Assembly: GCF_002848135.1 (NCBI RefSeq) | Contig: NZ_PKGB01000007.1 | Span: 1 to 64,000, forward strand | Length of the DNA: 64,000 nt | Direction: 5' to 3' | Origin: Hydrogenovibrio sp. SC-1 | GTDB lineage: Bacteria > Pseudomonadota > Gammaproteobacteria > Thiomicrospirales > Thiomicrospiraceae | Shown: positions 1 to 7,852 of the stretch, one piece after another | How the letters are laid out: the number at the start of each line of letters is the position of its first letter | Numbering within the stretch: the stretch's first letter is position 1 | Program-made: the position numbers and the translations under genes | The notes under the pieces: generated by a model | Database searches by the model: none | What the model saw: the letters and a program-made list of their open reading frames with translations, nothing else | What the model was told of the DNA's origin: nothing

Positions 1-1028
1 TCGAAGCCCTTTTACGTTGGAATGATCCGCAAAATGGACTTGTTTACCCAGAAAGCTTTCTCTCTTTAGTTGAGCATGATTCAAGTATTATGATAGATCT
101 TGGACACTGGGTGTTAGAAACCGCGCTTTCTCAACTTGAAACTTGGCTTTTAGCGGGCTTAGATATTTCGTTGAGTATTAATGTCAGTTCACATGAGCTT
201 CAACATGAAAACTTCGTTGAAGTTTTGCAGAAGCTGTTGACCAAACATCACCATATTAAGCCAAATTTGATTGAAATTGAAATATTAGAAACTTTAGCAT
301 TTGAGAACTTTGAACTGACATCAGATATTTTAAATCAGTGTTCAAGCATGGGAATTAGTATTGCGATAGACGATTTTGGTACTGGATACGCTTCTCTAAA
401 CTATCTGAAGAAACTTCCTAAAAACACACTGAAAATTGATAAAAGCTTTGTCATTGACTTGCTGACTTCAAGCCAGAACATGTCTATTGTAGAAGCGTCC
501 ATTGGACTAGCCAATGCATTCAATAGTCATGTAGTTGCGGAGGGCGTAGAGTCGGAAAAGATTGGAGAAGTGTTATTGCAATTAGGGTGTGAAATAGCAC
601 AAGGATATGCCATTTCAGAAGCAATGCCTGCACAGGAAGTTGAAGATTGGATTCAATCATGGAAGGGGTTTTCTTCATGGGAAAAGGTAAAGCCTTTGAA
701 CCCGCAAAATCGCGCTATTTTACACACCGAAGTTGAGCATAAAAATTGGATTAACGCCATAGAGGCATTTATACAAAACAGAACCTCTGAGCTACCCAAT
801 CTTAATTCATCTCAATGTTATTTAGGCAATTGGCTTATTAATGAGTCCTCTAAAGCACAACGCGAGCATCCAGAATTTAATGAGCTAAAAGAAATTCATG
901 ATGAATTACATCATTACGCCGAAAAACTGTTACGTTCAAATAAAAAAGATAAACAGGCTGGTGTTGACAAAATAGTAAGATTACATAAAAAAATTCTGGT
1001 TAAACTCAATGCCATAATGGAAGGATAG
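1..1028 (+). CDS. EAL-domain c-di-GMP phosphodiesterase with C-terminal CZB domain (5' partial)
   Basis: The reading frame is open from the first base and the gene starts outside the window; the ATG at 90 is internal. The visible part opens with the EAL signature itself (E-A-L-L-R-W at 3-20) and continues through the catalytic D-D-F-G-T-G-Y at 369-389 and the V-A-E-G-V-E loop near 535, so the phosphodiesterase core looks complete and active. From about 735 to the end comes a chemoreceptor zinc-binding (CZB) domain, with H-x3-W, C-Y-L-G-N-W and two further His-rich helices (HPEF, HDELHH), the usual three-His/one-Cys zinc site. CZB domains sense zinc or oxidants such as HOCl in related diguanylate cyclases and chemoreceptors, so the inferred role is zinc- or redox-tuned c-di-GMP hydrolysis. 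Upstream domains (perhaps PAS or GGDEF) cannot be seen. Confidence 0.9.
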   Translation, partial: EALLRWNDPQNGLVYPESFLSLVEHDSSIMIDLGHWVLETALSQLETWLLAGLDISLSINVSSHELQHENFVEVLQKLLTKHHHIKPNLIEIEILETLAFENFELTSDILNQCSSMGISIAIDDFGTGYASLNYLKKLPKNTLKIDKSFVIDLLTSSQNMSIVEASIGLANAFNSHVVAEGVESEKIGEVLLQLGCEIAQGYAISEAMPAQEVEDWIQSWKGFSSWEKVKPLNPQNRAILHTEVEHKNWINAIEAFIQNRTSELPNLNSSQCYLGNWLINESSKAQREHPEFNELKEIHDELHHYAEKLLRSNKKDKQAGVDKIVRLHKKILVKLNAIMEG

Positions 1029-1195
1029 GTTTCCGGTTATATGGCCACAAAGAAATCACAATTATAGCCAAGCAAGCTACAGGAACTCATTTGAGTGTAG
1101 TTATTTTTCTGATTGTAAATTTTTGAGATCACGAATAGTGATTTGTACTTTAAATACAGAACGACTCTCTAGTTGAGATTAATGGCTGGAACCAA

Positions 1196-2473
1196 ATGGA
1201 TAAGAAAAAGCTGGAACATGCTAAACGTATAGAGCGATTGATCACTCGGCGGTATTTGACAGCTGTGCTGATTATTGCTTTGTTATCAACTGGTGCTTTT
1301 GTTGCGCTTAAATCGGCTTTAAACGATTCTGACAGTACCGCGCTTGTGGTCAATATTTCAGGAAAGCAAAGGATGCTCAGCCAGCATATCGCTTTGGATG
1401 TTCATCGTATTCATAGAGAAAGATTTCGCAATGACTATTCAGAAAATCTCTATTATATCAACAGCATAAGGTCTCGTGTTGCTGAGATGGTTGCAGCGAA
1501 TAAACGATTGTCATCAGGAAGTCTTGCTGAAAACCAGGTTATGCCTTTGTCTGAAATCGTTCGTGATATGTATTTTGGTGAAATGAATCTTTCTCAGCGG
1601 GTGAACGATTATACCCATCTCGCACTGAAAATCATTGCAGCAGAAACATTTGATCAATCTGAGAAGGTGATTGAGCAGATTGATCAAGTCTCGGAAGGTT
1701 TGTTGGTTGATTTGAATAAGGTGGTTTTTCAATACCAAAAAGAAGGAGAGGATCGTTTAGAGCTGATTTCAGACATGGAAACCTTTTTGTTGCTATTCAC
1801 TTTGTTTACGTTGATGCTTGAAGTCTTGTTTATTTTCAGGCCAATGGCTAAATCCGTGTTGAATGCTGAGAAAAAAGTGAGTGAAGTACTAAATAGTTTG
1901 AAAGACCAGGTTGAATTGAGAACCATTAAGTTGGAACAGGCAAACCAAAAATTATTAGAAGCGGCATCTCATGACCCTTTAACGGGTGTGAAAAATCGCC
2001 TAACAATGGAAGAGGATGTTGGAGATACTATTCAAGCCTTTAAATCCCATCAGCAAGATTTTGGGTTGGTGATGCTAGATATTGATTGGTTCAAAAGTGT
2101 CAATGATCAATATGGACATGATTTTGGTGATGCAGTACTGGTTGAGTTTGCATATATCCTTGAGCAACACGTTAGAAGCTCTGACCAAGTTTATCGAGCA
2201 GGCGGCGAGGAGTTCGTTTTATTAATGAATCGTATTTCGTTGAAAGAGCTCATGAAACGAATGAAATCACTTGGCGACTATATTCAGTCACATTCCTTTA
2301 AGAGCAAGGGGAAAGTCATCAATGTCTCGGCAAGTATGGGGGTTTTTCACAGTAGCTTGCTCAGTGGTTTTGACTTTCAACTTGCTTTGAAACTCGCTGA
2401 TAGTGCTTTGTATGAAGCAAAGTCTTTAGGTCGTAAGCAAGTGGTGTTGGCGCATTCTGATAAGTCTTCTTAG
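1196..2473 (+). CDS. Membrane diguanylate cyclase with PilJ-type sensor
   Basis: This 425-residue protein has two membrane segments (about residues 20-42 and 195-215) bracketing a periplasmic helical region. That region carries the S-G-K-Q-R-M-L-S-Q signature of PilJ/NarX-type N-terminal sensors. A short coiled coil (about 225-260) leads into a GGDEF domain with an intact active site G336-G-E-E-F340. An R-S-S-D motif (327-330) five residues upstream matches the product-inhibition I-site. It should make c-di-GMP from GTP at the inner membrane in response to a periplasmic signal. Lying just downstream of an EAL gene, it forms a possible synthesis/degradation pair, but 167 bp separate them, so separate transcription is likely. 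Start chosen at the ATG that precedes the first membrane helix. Confidence 0.88.
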   Translation: MDKKKLEHAKRIERLITRRYLTAVLIIALLSTGAFVALKSALNDSDSTALVVNISGKQRMLSQHIALDVHRIHRERFRNDYSENLYYINSIRSRVAEMVAANKRLSSGSLAENQVMPLSEIVRDMYFGEMNLSQRVNDYTHLALKIIAAETFDQSEKVIEQIDQVSEGLLVDLNKVVFQYQKEGEDRLELISDMETFLLLFTLFTLMLEVLFIFRPMAKSVLNAEKKVSEVLNSLKDQVELRTIKLEQANQKLLEAASHDPLTGVKNRLTMEEDVGDTIQAFKSHQQDFGLVMLDIDWFKSVNDQYGHDFGDAVLVEFAYILEQHVRSSDQVYRAGGEEFVLLMNRISLKELMKRMKSLGDYIQSHSFKSKGKVINVSASMGVFHSSLLSGFDFQLALKLADSALYEAKSLGRKQVVLAHSDKSS

Positions 2474-2495
2474 AAACCTGTAATGACCTGTCCAT

Positions 2496-2852
2496 TTAAG
2501 CAGATAAGCTTGATGGCGATTCTCTTTTATCATTTTTGACATCTTTTTGTTGATTGATTGGCAGCCTTCTATCAGAAAGTATCGTTAACTTATTTTGTTC
2601 AACAAAATCTAATAAAAATTGATAGAGAAGCGGATCATCTCTCTCAAGCGATTTGCTAACGACTAAGCTGGGAATGCCATCAATGGGTGTCGGAAAGACT
2701 AGCTTTGAATAAATGTAGCGTTTATTTTGTCGCTGAGATGCGCCAGAACCCGCTAACCGTTCTGCCCAGTCAGCAGGTATAAATTGCTTTCCTGAATTTC
2801 GATCCTTACCTATAAACAGGATTTTTTCATCAAACTTATACGTTTCTGGCAT
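2496..2852 (-). CDS. DUF3579 family protein
   Basis: A 118-residue cytoplasmic protein resembling DUF3579, a small family of beta- and gammaproteobacteria. The recognisable features are the core I-P-A-D-W-A-E-R-L (compare R-P-S-D-W-A-E-R-L in the family as I remember it), a middle V-V-x-K-S-L-E strand and an L-L-D-F-V-E-x-N helix. Function is unknown. The C-terminal 25 residues are polar and probably disordered. The start is supported by GGGAGAC eight bases before the ATG. The gene is convergent with the diguanylate cyclase, whose stop lies 22 bp away, so it is transcribed alone. Confidence 0.75.
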   Translation of the reverse strand: MPETYKFDEKILFIGKDRNSGKQFIPADWAERLAGSGASQRQNKRYIYSKLVFPTPIDGIPSLVVSKSLERDDPLLYQFLLDFVEQNKLTILSDRRLPINQQKDVKNDKRESPSSLSA

Positions 2853-2954
2853 GAGCCGTCTCCCAGGTCAATATATCAAGTGGTTTTATAAAGTAAACGT
2901 AAGCATGATATTGTCATAATCTTAAATAAAACTGAATGCAGAGGAAGGACTGTC

Positions 2955-3026
2955 ATGTGTATAGATAACGAACGCTTTGATTCAAAATGGGAATTTTTTA
3001 TTGCCGCCAACCACAATCGGCTATAA
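2955..3026 (+). CDS. Possible 23-residue small protein or leader peptide
   Basis: A short ORF reads MCIDNERFDSKWEFFI followed by AANHNRL. Its ATG is preceded at 7-13 bases by AGGAAGG, a strong ribosome-binding site. It ends 30 bp before the lipoprotein gene. The stop codon overlaps a TATAAT-like hexamer at 3022-3027 that could instead be the -10 box of the lipoprotein promoter, so translation is not certain. There are no homologues I recognise. Confidence 0.25.
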   Translation: MCIDNERFDSKWEFFIAANHNRL

Positions 3027-3056
3027 TCAGTCGTTAAATTTTATGAAGGAAAAAAC

Positions 3057-3512
3057 ATGTTTAAACGTCATATTAACTATCTATTCTTACTACTGGTAAC
3101 ATTCTTTTTGTTTTCATGTAGTTCGAACCCAATCCAATCTTCTGCAGGCATAGATCGTGAGTTTCAGGTTGAAGGTTCGCAAGATGAGCTAATGAGAAAA
3201 ACCTTGGCTTGGGCAGCGAAGAAGCAACAAAATACTAAGTCAGTCATTAGGGTTAATTATCATCAAAACGGTAAGATCATTGGTACTGGGCTTATTTCGA
3301 TGAAGAATTCGATGGAGTTGGTTGATGCCTACCAGTTTACGATGCAAATTGATGTGCGTGATAATCAGGCGAGAATGGTGCTCAATAATATCGATCAAAT
3401 CCAAGGCGTTGTTGCGGTGTCAATTGAAGAATCACTTAAAAATATTAAAAAGCATTTATCAAAACTTGCTGACGACTATGAAATGGCGCTTCAGCAAGGT
3501 TCTAAAAAGTAG
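3057..3512 (+). CDS. Small lipoprotein of unknown function
   Basis: A 151-residue protein with a hydrophobic signal sequence ending in a lipobox (L-F-S-C at about residues 18-21). After cleavage it should be lipid-anchored, probably to the outer membrane because Ser follows the Cys. The mature part is a compact alpha/beta region with no motif that I can assign. A good ribosome-binding site (GAAGGA) precedes the ATG. It is followed by a 310-bp gap and then a porin gene, so an operon is doubtful. Confidence 0.75.
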   Translation: MFKRHINYLFLLLVTFFLFSCSSNPIQSSAGIDREFQVEGSQDELMRKTLAWAAKKQQNTKSVIRVNYHQNGKIIGTGLISMKNSMELVDAYQFTMQIDVRDNQARMVLNNIDQIQGVVAVSIEESLKNIKKHLSKLADDYEMALQQGSKK

Positions 3513-3822
3513 TCGTTAACACGTCAGCAAAACCAGTCTTGTTTTTAGGCGCTGGGCTTGATAGAGTAATAACTAAATAAGCCCGCACTATCTTGTCAGT
3601 GTCTCCTGCGCATAGCAGGTACCTTCTTATTTATTTAGCTTGGTGTTCAGGGGTGGCAGCAAAATGTTGTTGCGCCAGCCAAGTTTATTTTCAGTTTTTC
3701 AACGATGCCCAAGCGATATTGATTTGGGTCATACTTCAAATTTTATGCCTGAAACCGTCAGGGTTTCATAATAATCGGCCCATCTAAAGGGGCTTCCCGA
3801 TTAATAATATAGGAGATGAAAC
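3513..3822. other. 310-bp intergenic region upstream of the porin
   Basis: No convincing gene: the one ORF here (3593-3787) has no ribosome-binding site and an odd composition. A perfect hairpin TGAAACC-GTCAG-GGTTTCA sits at 3750-3768, about 55 bp before the porin start. It lacks a T-tract and may be a 5'-UTR element. AGGAGAT at 3811-3817 is the porin ribosome-binding site. Confidence 0.4.
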
Positions 3823-4893
3823 ATGACTCGATATGTGAAATCAAACCTTTTATTAATAAGTGCTTTTTCGATGTTTACGCTGAGTGTAAACGCATCACCT
3901 GACATCTCGGGGGGCGTTTGGCTTAACTATGCCAATAATACTACTCAGGGCGCAAAAGAAATTAATAACGGTAGCATCGAAAGTGAAGCGCTGGTGCTCT
4001 ATGCGGATGGGAAATTTGATCAGCAACTGTCTGGAAGCTATTCGTTTGAATGGCGAATGGGGCCCGGCAGTTTTACCGATAAGGTAAATAACTCAACGAA
4101 TGACAATACGACGCTGCATAAAGGTTGGATACAATTTAGTCTACCCGATCAAAAATCATTAATAGTCGGTAAATCGCAGGTGCCATTTGGCTGGAAAACC
4201 AGTAACTTCTGGCCGGGTGATATGTATCAAGCGGGCTATGGCGATCAGATGGACGTTGGCTTTAATTTGGCCGCCAGTCAGCCAAAATATGACTATCAAT
4301 TAGCCTATTACCACCAAGATGACTGGGGAAGAACCAGTACCGATTCAACCGATGATAATGGTCACTGGGGGAGTTCAAGTACCTATCGAAAGGTGCAAAC
4401 ATTTGTTGGTAATCTGGATTATAAGTTATCGTCGGATCAAACCATGAGCCTGGGGCTTCAGCGAGGAAAGCTACAAGACTTCACCAATGGTACCTTAAGT
4501 GGAAGTCATTTTGCCACGGTGGTTGGTTATCAAGGTCAGTACGATAATAGCTTTGCAAAAGCTGAAATCATTTTGGCCAATAGAACCTTGCCAAAAAACT
4601 ATGCTGCTCAAGCATCAACAGAAAGAGACATTAACACCACGCGTTATGCCTTTGAGTTAGGGCGTCAACAAGGAAATTGGACTTACTATATTGATATCAC
4701 GGCTGCTACGACCCAGACCAAAGGTAATAGTACGGGTATGATTACCGCTTATGCGCCGGGTCTAAAATATGACTATGGTCCAGGCTGGATTTATGCGGAA
4801 TACTTGTCCCAAGATGGTTACTTTGGTCGAGATGGGGATATTGCCAAAACCGACTTTTCTGCGCTCTATTTAACCATTGATGCGTACTTCTAG
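3823..4893 (+). CDS. Outer-membrane porin-like beta-barrel protein
   Basis: A 356-residue protein with a cleavable signal peptide (cut probably after V-N-A, about residue 24). It is followed by alternating amphipathic strands rich in Tyr, Trp, Gly and Asn, and ends in Phe (D-A-Y-F), the classic outer-membrane barrel terminus recognised by the Bam machinery. The motif G-K-S-Q-V-P-F-G-W-K near residue 120 resembles the inward-folded region of phosphate-selective OprO/OprP-type porins (compare G-x-x-x-x-P-F-G). The substrate cannot be told. It has a strong ribosome-binding site (AGGAGATGAAAC). It stands alone between the lipoprotein and tas. Confidence 0.75.
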   Translation: MTRYVKSNLLLISAFSMFTLSVNASPDISGGVWLNYANNTTQGAKEINNGSIESEALVLYADGKFDQQLSGSYSFEWRMGPGSFTDKVNNSTNDNTTLHKGWIQFSLPDQKSLIVGKSQVPFGWKTSNFWPGDMYQAGYGDQMDVGFNLAASQPKYDYQLAYYHQDDWGRTSTDSTDDNGHWGSSSTYRKVQTFVGNLDYKLSSDQTMSLGLQRGKLQDFTNGTLSGSHFATVVGYQGQYDNSFAKAEIILANRTLPKNYAAQASTERDINTTRYAFELGRQQGNWTYYIDITAATTQTKGNSTGMITAYAPGLKYDYGPGWIYAEYLSQDGYFGRDGDIAKTDFSALYLTIDAYF

Positions 4894-4959
4894 GGAATCA
4901 ATATCTTACAGGGATTTTAGTTCGTTAAAACATTGGTTTTATTATTGGGAAACATGGAA

Positions 4960-6003
4960 ATGGAATATGCTTATTTAGGTCATACGGATATTAAAGTCAG
5001 TCGTATTTGCCTCGGGACCATGACTTGGGGGGAGCAAAATACTGAGGCGGAAGCTTTTGCTCAAATGGATTATGCACTCGATCAAGGTGTGAATTTTTGG
5101 GATACGGCCGAACTCTATTCCATCCCGCCTAAGCCGGAAACCTATGGCGCTACCGAGCAGATTATTGGGCGTTGGTTTGCAAGCAGAGGCAAGCGATCTC
5201 AGGTGGTTTTGGCATCCAAAATTGCCGGGCCTGGTCAATTTGTCAGTCATATTCGGGGGGGCAAAACGCGTTTCAATTCGAATCAATTGCAAGCTGCGCT
5301 GGAAGGTTCTTTAAAACGATTGCAAACCGATTATGTTGATCTCTATCAACTCCATTGGCCAGAAAGAAGTACGAATTATTTTGGACAGTTAGGATTTGAG
5401 CACCAACCCGACCCAGATGATTTGACGCCTGTGGAAGAAACGTTGATGGCTTTATCTCAGTTGGTCGAGCAAGGTAAAATCCGGTCTATAGGGCTGTCCA
5501 ATGAAACGTCGTGGGGTGCCATGAAGTTTATCCAGGTAGCAGCAAAGCTGGGCTTAGAAAAAATCGTCACGGTGCAAAACCCCTATAGTCTGCTCAATCG
5601 CAGTTTTGAGGTTGGTTTGTCCGAAGTCAGTCATCGAGAAGGGGTCGGGTTGCTCGCCTATTCTCCGCTTGGGTTTGGTGTGCTGAGTGGTAAATACTTG
5701 AAAGGTCAACAACCAGTTGGCGCGAGGTTAACGTTGTTTAAAAACTATGACCGCTATAGCTCGCCTAATGCCATTAAAGCCACTGAACTTTATGCTGCCT
5801 TGGCAAAGGGCCATGGTTTGACGCCAGCTCAGTTGGCTTTGGCCTTTATCAACAGCCGCCCTTTTGTGACTGCCAATATCATTGGCGCGACGACGATGGC
5901 GCAGTTAATCGAAAATATTGACTCTATTCACGTGACTTTGTCAGATGAATTGCTTCAAGAAATTGAACGAATTCATCAATCCTACACCATTCCATCCCCA
6001 TAG
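4960..6003 (+). CDS. tas: NADP(H)-dependent aldo/keto reductase, Tas family
   Basis: A 347-residue TIM-barrel aldo/keto reductase. It matches Escherichia coli Tas along its length: L-G-T-M-T-W-G-E-Q near the N-terminus, catalytic W-D-T-A-E-L-Y-S-I-P-P with P-E-T, the lysine region A-S-K-I-A-G-P, then Q-N-P-Y-S-L-L-N-R-S-F-E-V-G-L and a C-terminal cofactor-binding G-A-T-T-M. The physiological substrate is unsettled; E. coli tas complements tyrosine auxotrophy in starvation-induced mutants. The frame can start further upstream at a TTG. The ATG at 4960 gives an N-terminus aligned with Tas and lies 9 bases after GGGA, so it is preferred to the ATG at 4954. Confidence 0.9.
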   Translation: MEYAYLGHTDIKVSRICLGTMTWGEQNTEAEAFAQMDYALDQGVNFWDTAELYSIPPKPETYGATEQIIGRWFASRGKRSQVVLASKIAGPGQFVSHIRGGKTRFNSNQLQAALEGSLKRLQTDYVDLYQLHWPERSTNYFGQLGFEHQPDPDDLTPVEETLMALSQLVEQGKIRSIGLSNETSWGAMKFIQVAAKLGLEKIVTVQNPYSLLNRSFEVGLSEVSHREGVGLLAYSPLGFGVLSGKYLKGQQPVGARLTLFKNYDRYSSPNAIKATELYAALAKGHGLTPAQLALAFINSRPFVTANIIGATTMAQLIENIDSIHVTLSDELLQEIERIHQSYTIPSP

Positions 6004-6121
6004 AGTGCAGGCCTTTTTCATCATAGTTTAGTTAGTGTTGACCAAAATAGAAATGCTGGAAAAATAAAGGGCTATAATAATTCAGCACTAGGTTAATAAA
6101 TTGATTACCAAGGAGTTGTTT

Positions 6122-7036
6122 ATGAAACGGTTTTCTATGTTTGCGATGATTTTAGGGAGTGCCTTGAGCTGGCAAGCTTGGGCGGCGACAGTGGCTGATT
6201 CAATTGAAATTATGGATCCTTATGTGCGCATGGTTCCGCCCAACGCACCCGTAACGGCCGCCTTTATGCAAATCAAAAATAATGACAGTCAAGACCATAC
6301 GTTGCTGTCAGCCAAAGCCTATATCAATAAGACCACTGAGTTGCATACCCATATTCACGATAAGGGTGTGATGCGGATGCGTCGGATTGAAAAAATTGAA
6401 TTGCCAGCGGGTGAAGCGACGGCACTTCAGCCAGGTGGGTTGCATGTGATGTTGATTGGTTTGAATGCTCCCGTTCAGGAAGGTCAGAAAATCAAGCTTG
6501 ATTTGACCTTTGATGACGGTTCAACCAAAACGGTTGAGGCAGTTGGACGCCCCATAGTGCCAATGGGTAAAGGCATGAGAATGGGTGCTGGTAAAATGAA
6601 TGGCATGGCCAATTGCCCCCAGATGGGTGGTATGAGAATGATGCAGGGCAAACAATTAAGCAATGGCCGCAATCAACATCCTATGCTAAGGGTCTTACAT
6701 GCAAACCCAGCAACCCCTAACTTAACGGGGATAGCCTTAAAAAATGCAGCAGAACTGGGGTTAAGCCGAGATCAAATTGGTCAGCTAAAAGCGTGGCGCA
6801 ATCAGAACGGCGATAAAATGCAAAGTTTGTTTGAAAAGCTAACCACTTTGGAAAAATCGCTTATTCAGGAAGCCCTAGCAGGCACGTCTAAAACTGAATA
6901 TATGACTAAGTTCGAGGAAAGCCTAACCATTCGTACACAAATTGCTGCTACCAAACTGGATTGCCGCGATAATATGAAAAAGGTGCTTACCGCGGAACAG
7001 TTTGAAAAGCTGGTGTCTATTTACCCCATGATGTAG
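6122..7036 (+). CDS. Periplasmic PCuAC copper chaperone fused to a Spy/CpxP-like helical domain
   Basis: A 304-residue secreted protein (signal peptide ending W-A-A near residue 21). Residues ~25-145 form a PCuAC domain: the Cu(I) ligand set is seen as a histidine plus methionine pattern (T-H-I-H...V-M-R-M-R, then G-G-L-H-V-M-L-I-G). PCuAC proteins deliver copper to the CuA site of cytochrome oxidase. A Met/Gly-rich linker (about 150-180, with M-G-K-G-M-R-M-G and Q-M-G-G-M-R-M-M) is itself a plausible copper sink. The C-terminal ~110 residues are helical and end with L-T-A-E-Q-F-E-K-L, like the LTxxQ repeats of Spy/CpxP/CnrX periplasmic proteins. The start is the ATG after AAGGAG. Confidence 0.82.
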   Translation: MKRFSMFAMILGSALSWQAWAATVADSIEIMDPYVRMVPPNAPVTAAFMQIKNNDSQDHTLLSAKAYINKTTELHTHIHDKGVMRMRRIEKIELPAGEATALQPGGLHVMLIGLNAPVQEGQKIKLDLTFDDGSTKTVEAVGRPIVPMGKGMRMGAGKMNGMANCPQMGGMRMMQGKQLSNGRNQHPMLRVLHANPATPNLTGIALKNAAELGLSRDQIGQLKAWRNQNGDKMQSLFEKLTTLEKSLIQEALAGTSKTEYMTKFEESLTIRTQIAATKLDCRDNMKKVLTAEQFEKLVSIYPMM

Positions 7037-7080
7037 TTAGGGCTTTCAACAACCTTAAAGAAATTTACCTGTGGCAAGCT

Positions 7081-7623
7081 TTAGTCAGCACCTTGTTTGT
7101 CACAGGCATTGACCCAAATCCAACGATCAGGTGAAATGCCAATCCGGTTGGCTTCCTCTAAAAAGGGCTGGCAATTTTGTTGACGAGGATTTGGGCTTCT
7201 CGCCAATAACCAAGCGTAGTCTAGGTTGGGGCCAATCACCAAGGCCATAGAATAATCGGGTTTCAGTTTGGCAATATTATAGCCGCCATAAAAGGGGCCA
7301 AAAAACGAAACCTTTAAGCGTCCAATATCGGCACTTTCAACAAAGTAGGCTTTACCTTCTGCTTGTTTCCACTTCTCCGATTTGGCATCAAATCCACGAT
7401 TAATGACTTTGACGCCACCATCTTCTCGCATACTGTAATGAGCGGTGACTTTTGTCAGTCCGCGTTCAAAGCTGTGATCCAGTCGCGCTAACTCATGCCA
7501 AGTTCCCAGGTATTTGGGGAGTTCAAAATCACTGGCCGGCGTGACCTTTTCAGGTACGTTCGTACAGCCAGCCAGTGTCCAAATCATCATGAATCCGAGC
7601 CAAATTTTACTTAAAATCTGCAT
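7081..7623 (-). CDS. blc: Outer-membrane lipocalin
   Basis: A 180-residue bacterial lipocalin with a lipobox (L-A-G-C near residue 20). The lipocalin signature Y-L-G-T-W-H-E-L-A-R lies after it, with further strands typical of Blc (V-K-V-I-N-R-G, A-Y-F, L-K-V-S-F-F-G-P-F-Y-G-G-Y, W-L-L-A-R-S-P). The family binds fatty acids or lysophospholipids at the outer membrane, often under stress. The ATG at 7623 is preferred over the upstream frame extension because it begins a proper lipoprotein signal sequence and follows GGGGAG. Monocistronic, convergent with the PCuAC gene. Confidence 0.88.
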   Translation of the reverse strand: MQILSKIWLGFMMIWTLAGCTNVPEKVTPASDFELPKYLGTWHELARLDHSFERGLTKVTAHYSMREDGGVKVINRGFDAKSEKWKQAEGKAYFVESADIGRLKVSFFGPFYGGYNIAKLKPDYSMALVIGPNLDYAWLLARSPNPRQQNCQPFLEEANRIGISPDRWIWVNACDKQGAD

Positions 7624-7778
7624 AAGCTCCCCATTGACGCTTTTGAAGAAAATCATTCATAAAATGAGTGCATTTCTGTTGTAATGACCTCTTATTATAA
7701 GCGTAAAAATTCACTTTAAGAGTCAGTGCAAGATAATTTATCGGGCAGGTGAATTGTTTAATTCAGTGTTAAAATGAC

Positions 7779-7786
7779 CAGGCCTG
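7779..7786 (-). repeat. Candidate DNA-uptake-type repeat CAGGCCTGG, intergenic copy (reference entry for all copies)
   Basis: The palindromic 8-mer CAGGCCTG occurs 16 times: 7779, 11197, 13328, 17678, 18651, 23184, 35583, 38463, 38811, 40875, 41655, 49827, 50630, 60701, 61294 and 62332 (first base). Every copy reads CAGGCCTGG on at least one strand, and most continue with three arbitrary bases and a run of T (consensus CAGGCCTGGYNRTTTT). This copy reads CAGGCCTGGTCATTTT on the minus strand. Degenerate relatives with GGGCCTGG lie at about 39665-39672 and 54855-54863. Thirteen copies are inside genes and three between genes. Confidence 0.85.
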
Positions 7787-7852
7787 GGTAAATTATGACT
7801 TCGTGTTGAGGTTTGCAAGGCCCTAAGCGAATGAAAATAAAAGGAAGCAATC

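Noticed and set aside
3593-3787. 64-codon plus-strand ORF before the porin
   Set aside because: No ribosome-binding site, Cys/Trp-rich non-coding composition, and the region contains a leader hairpin instead.
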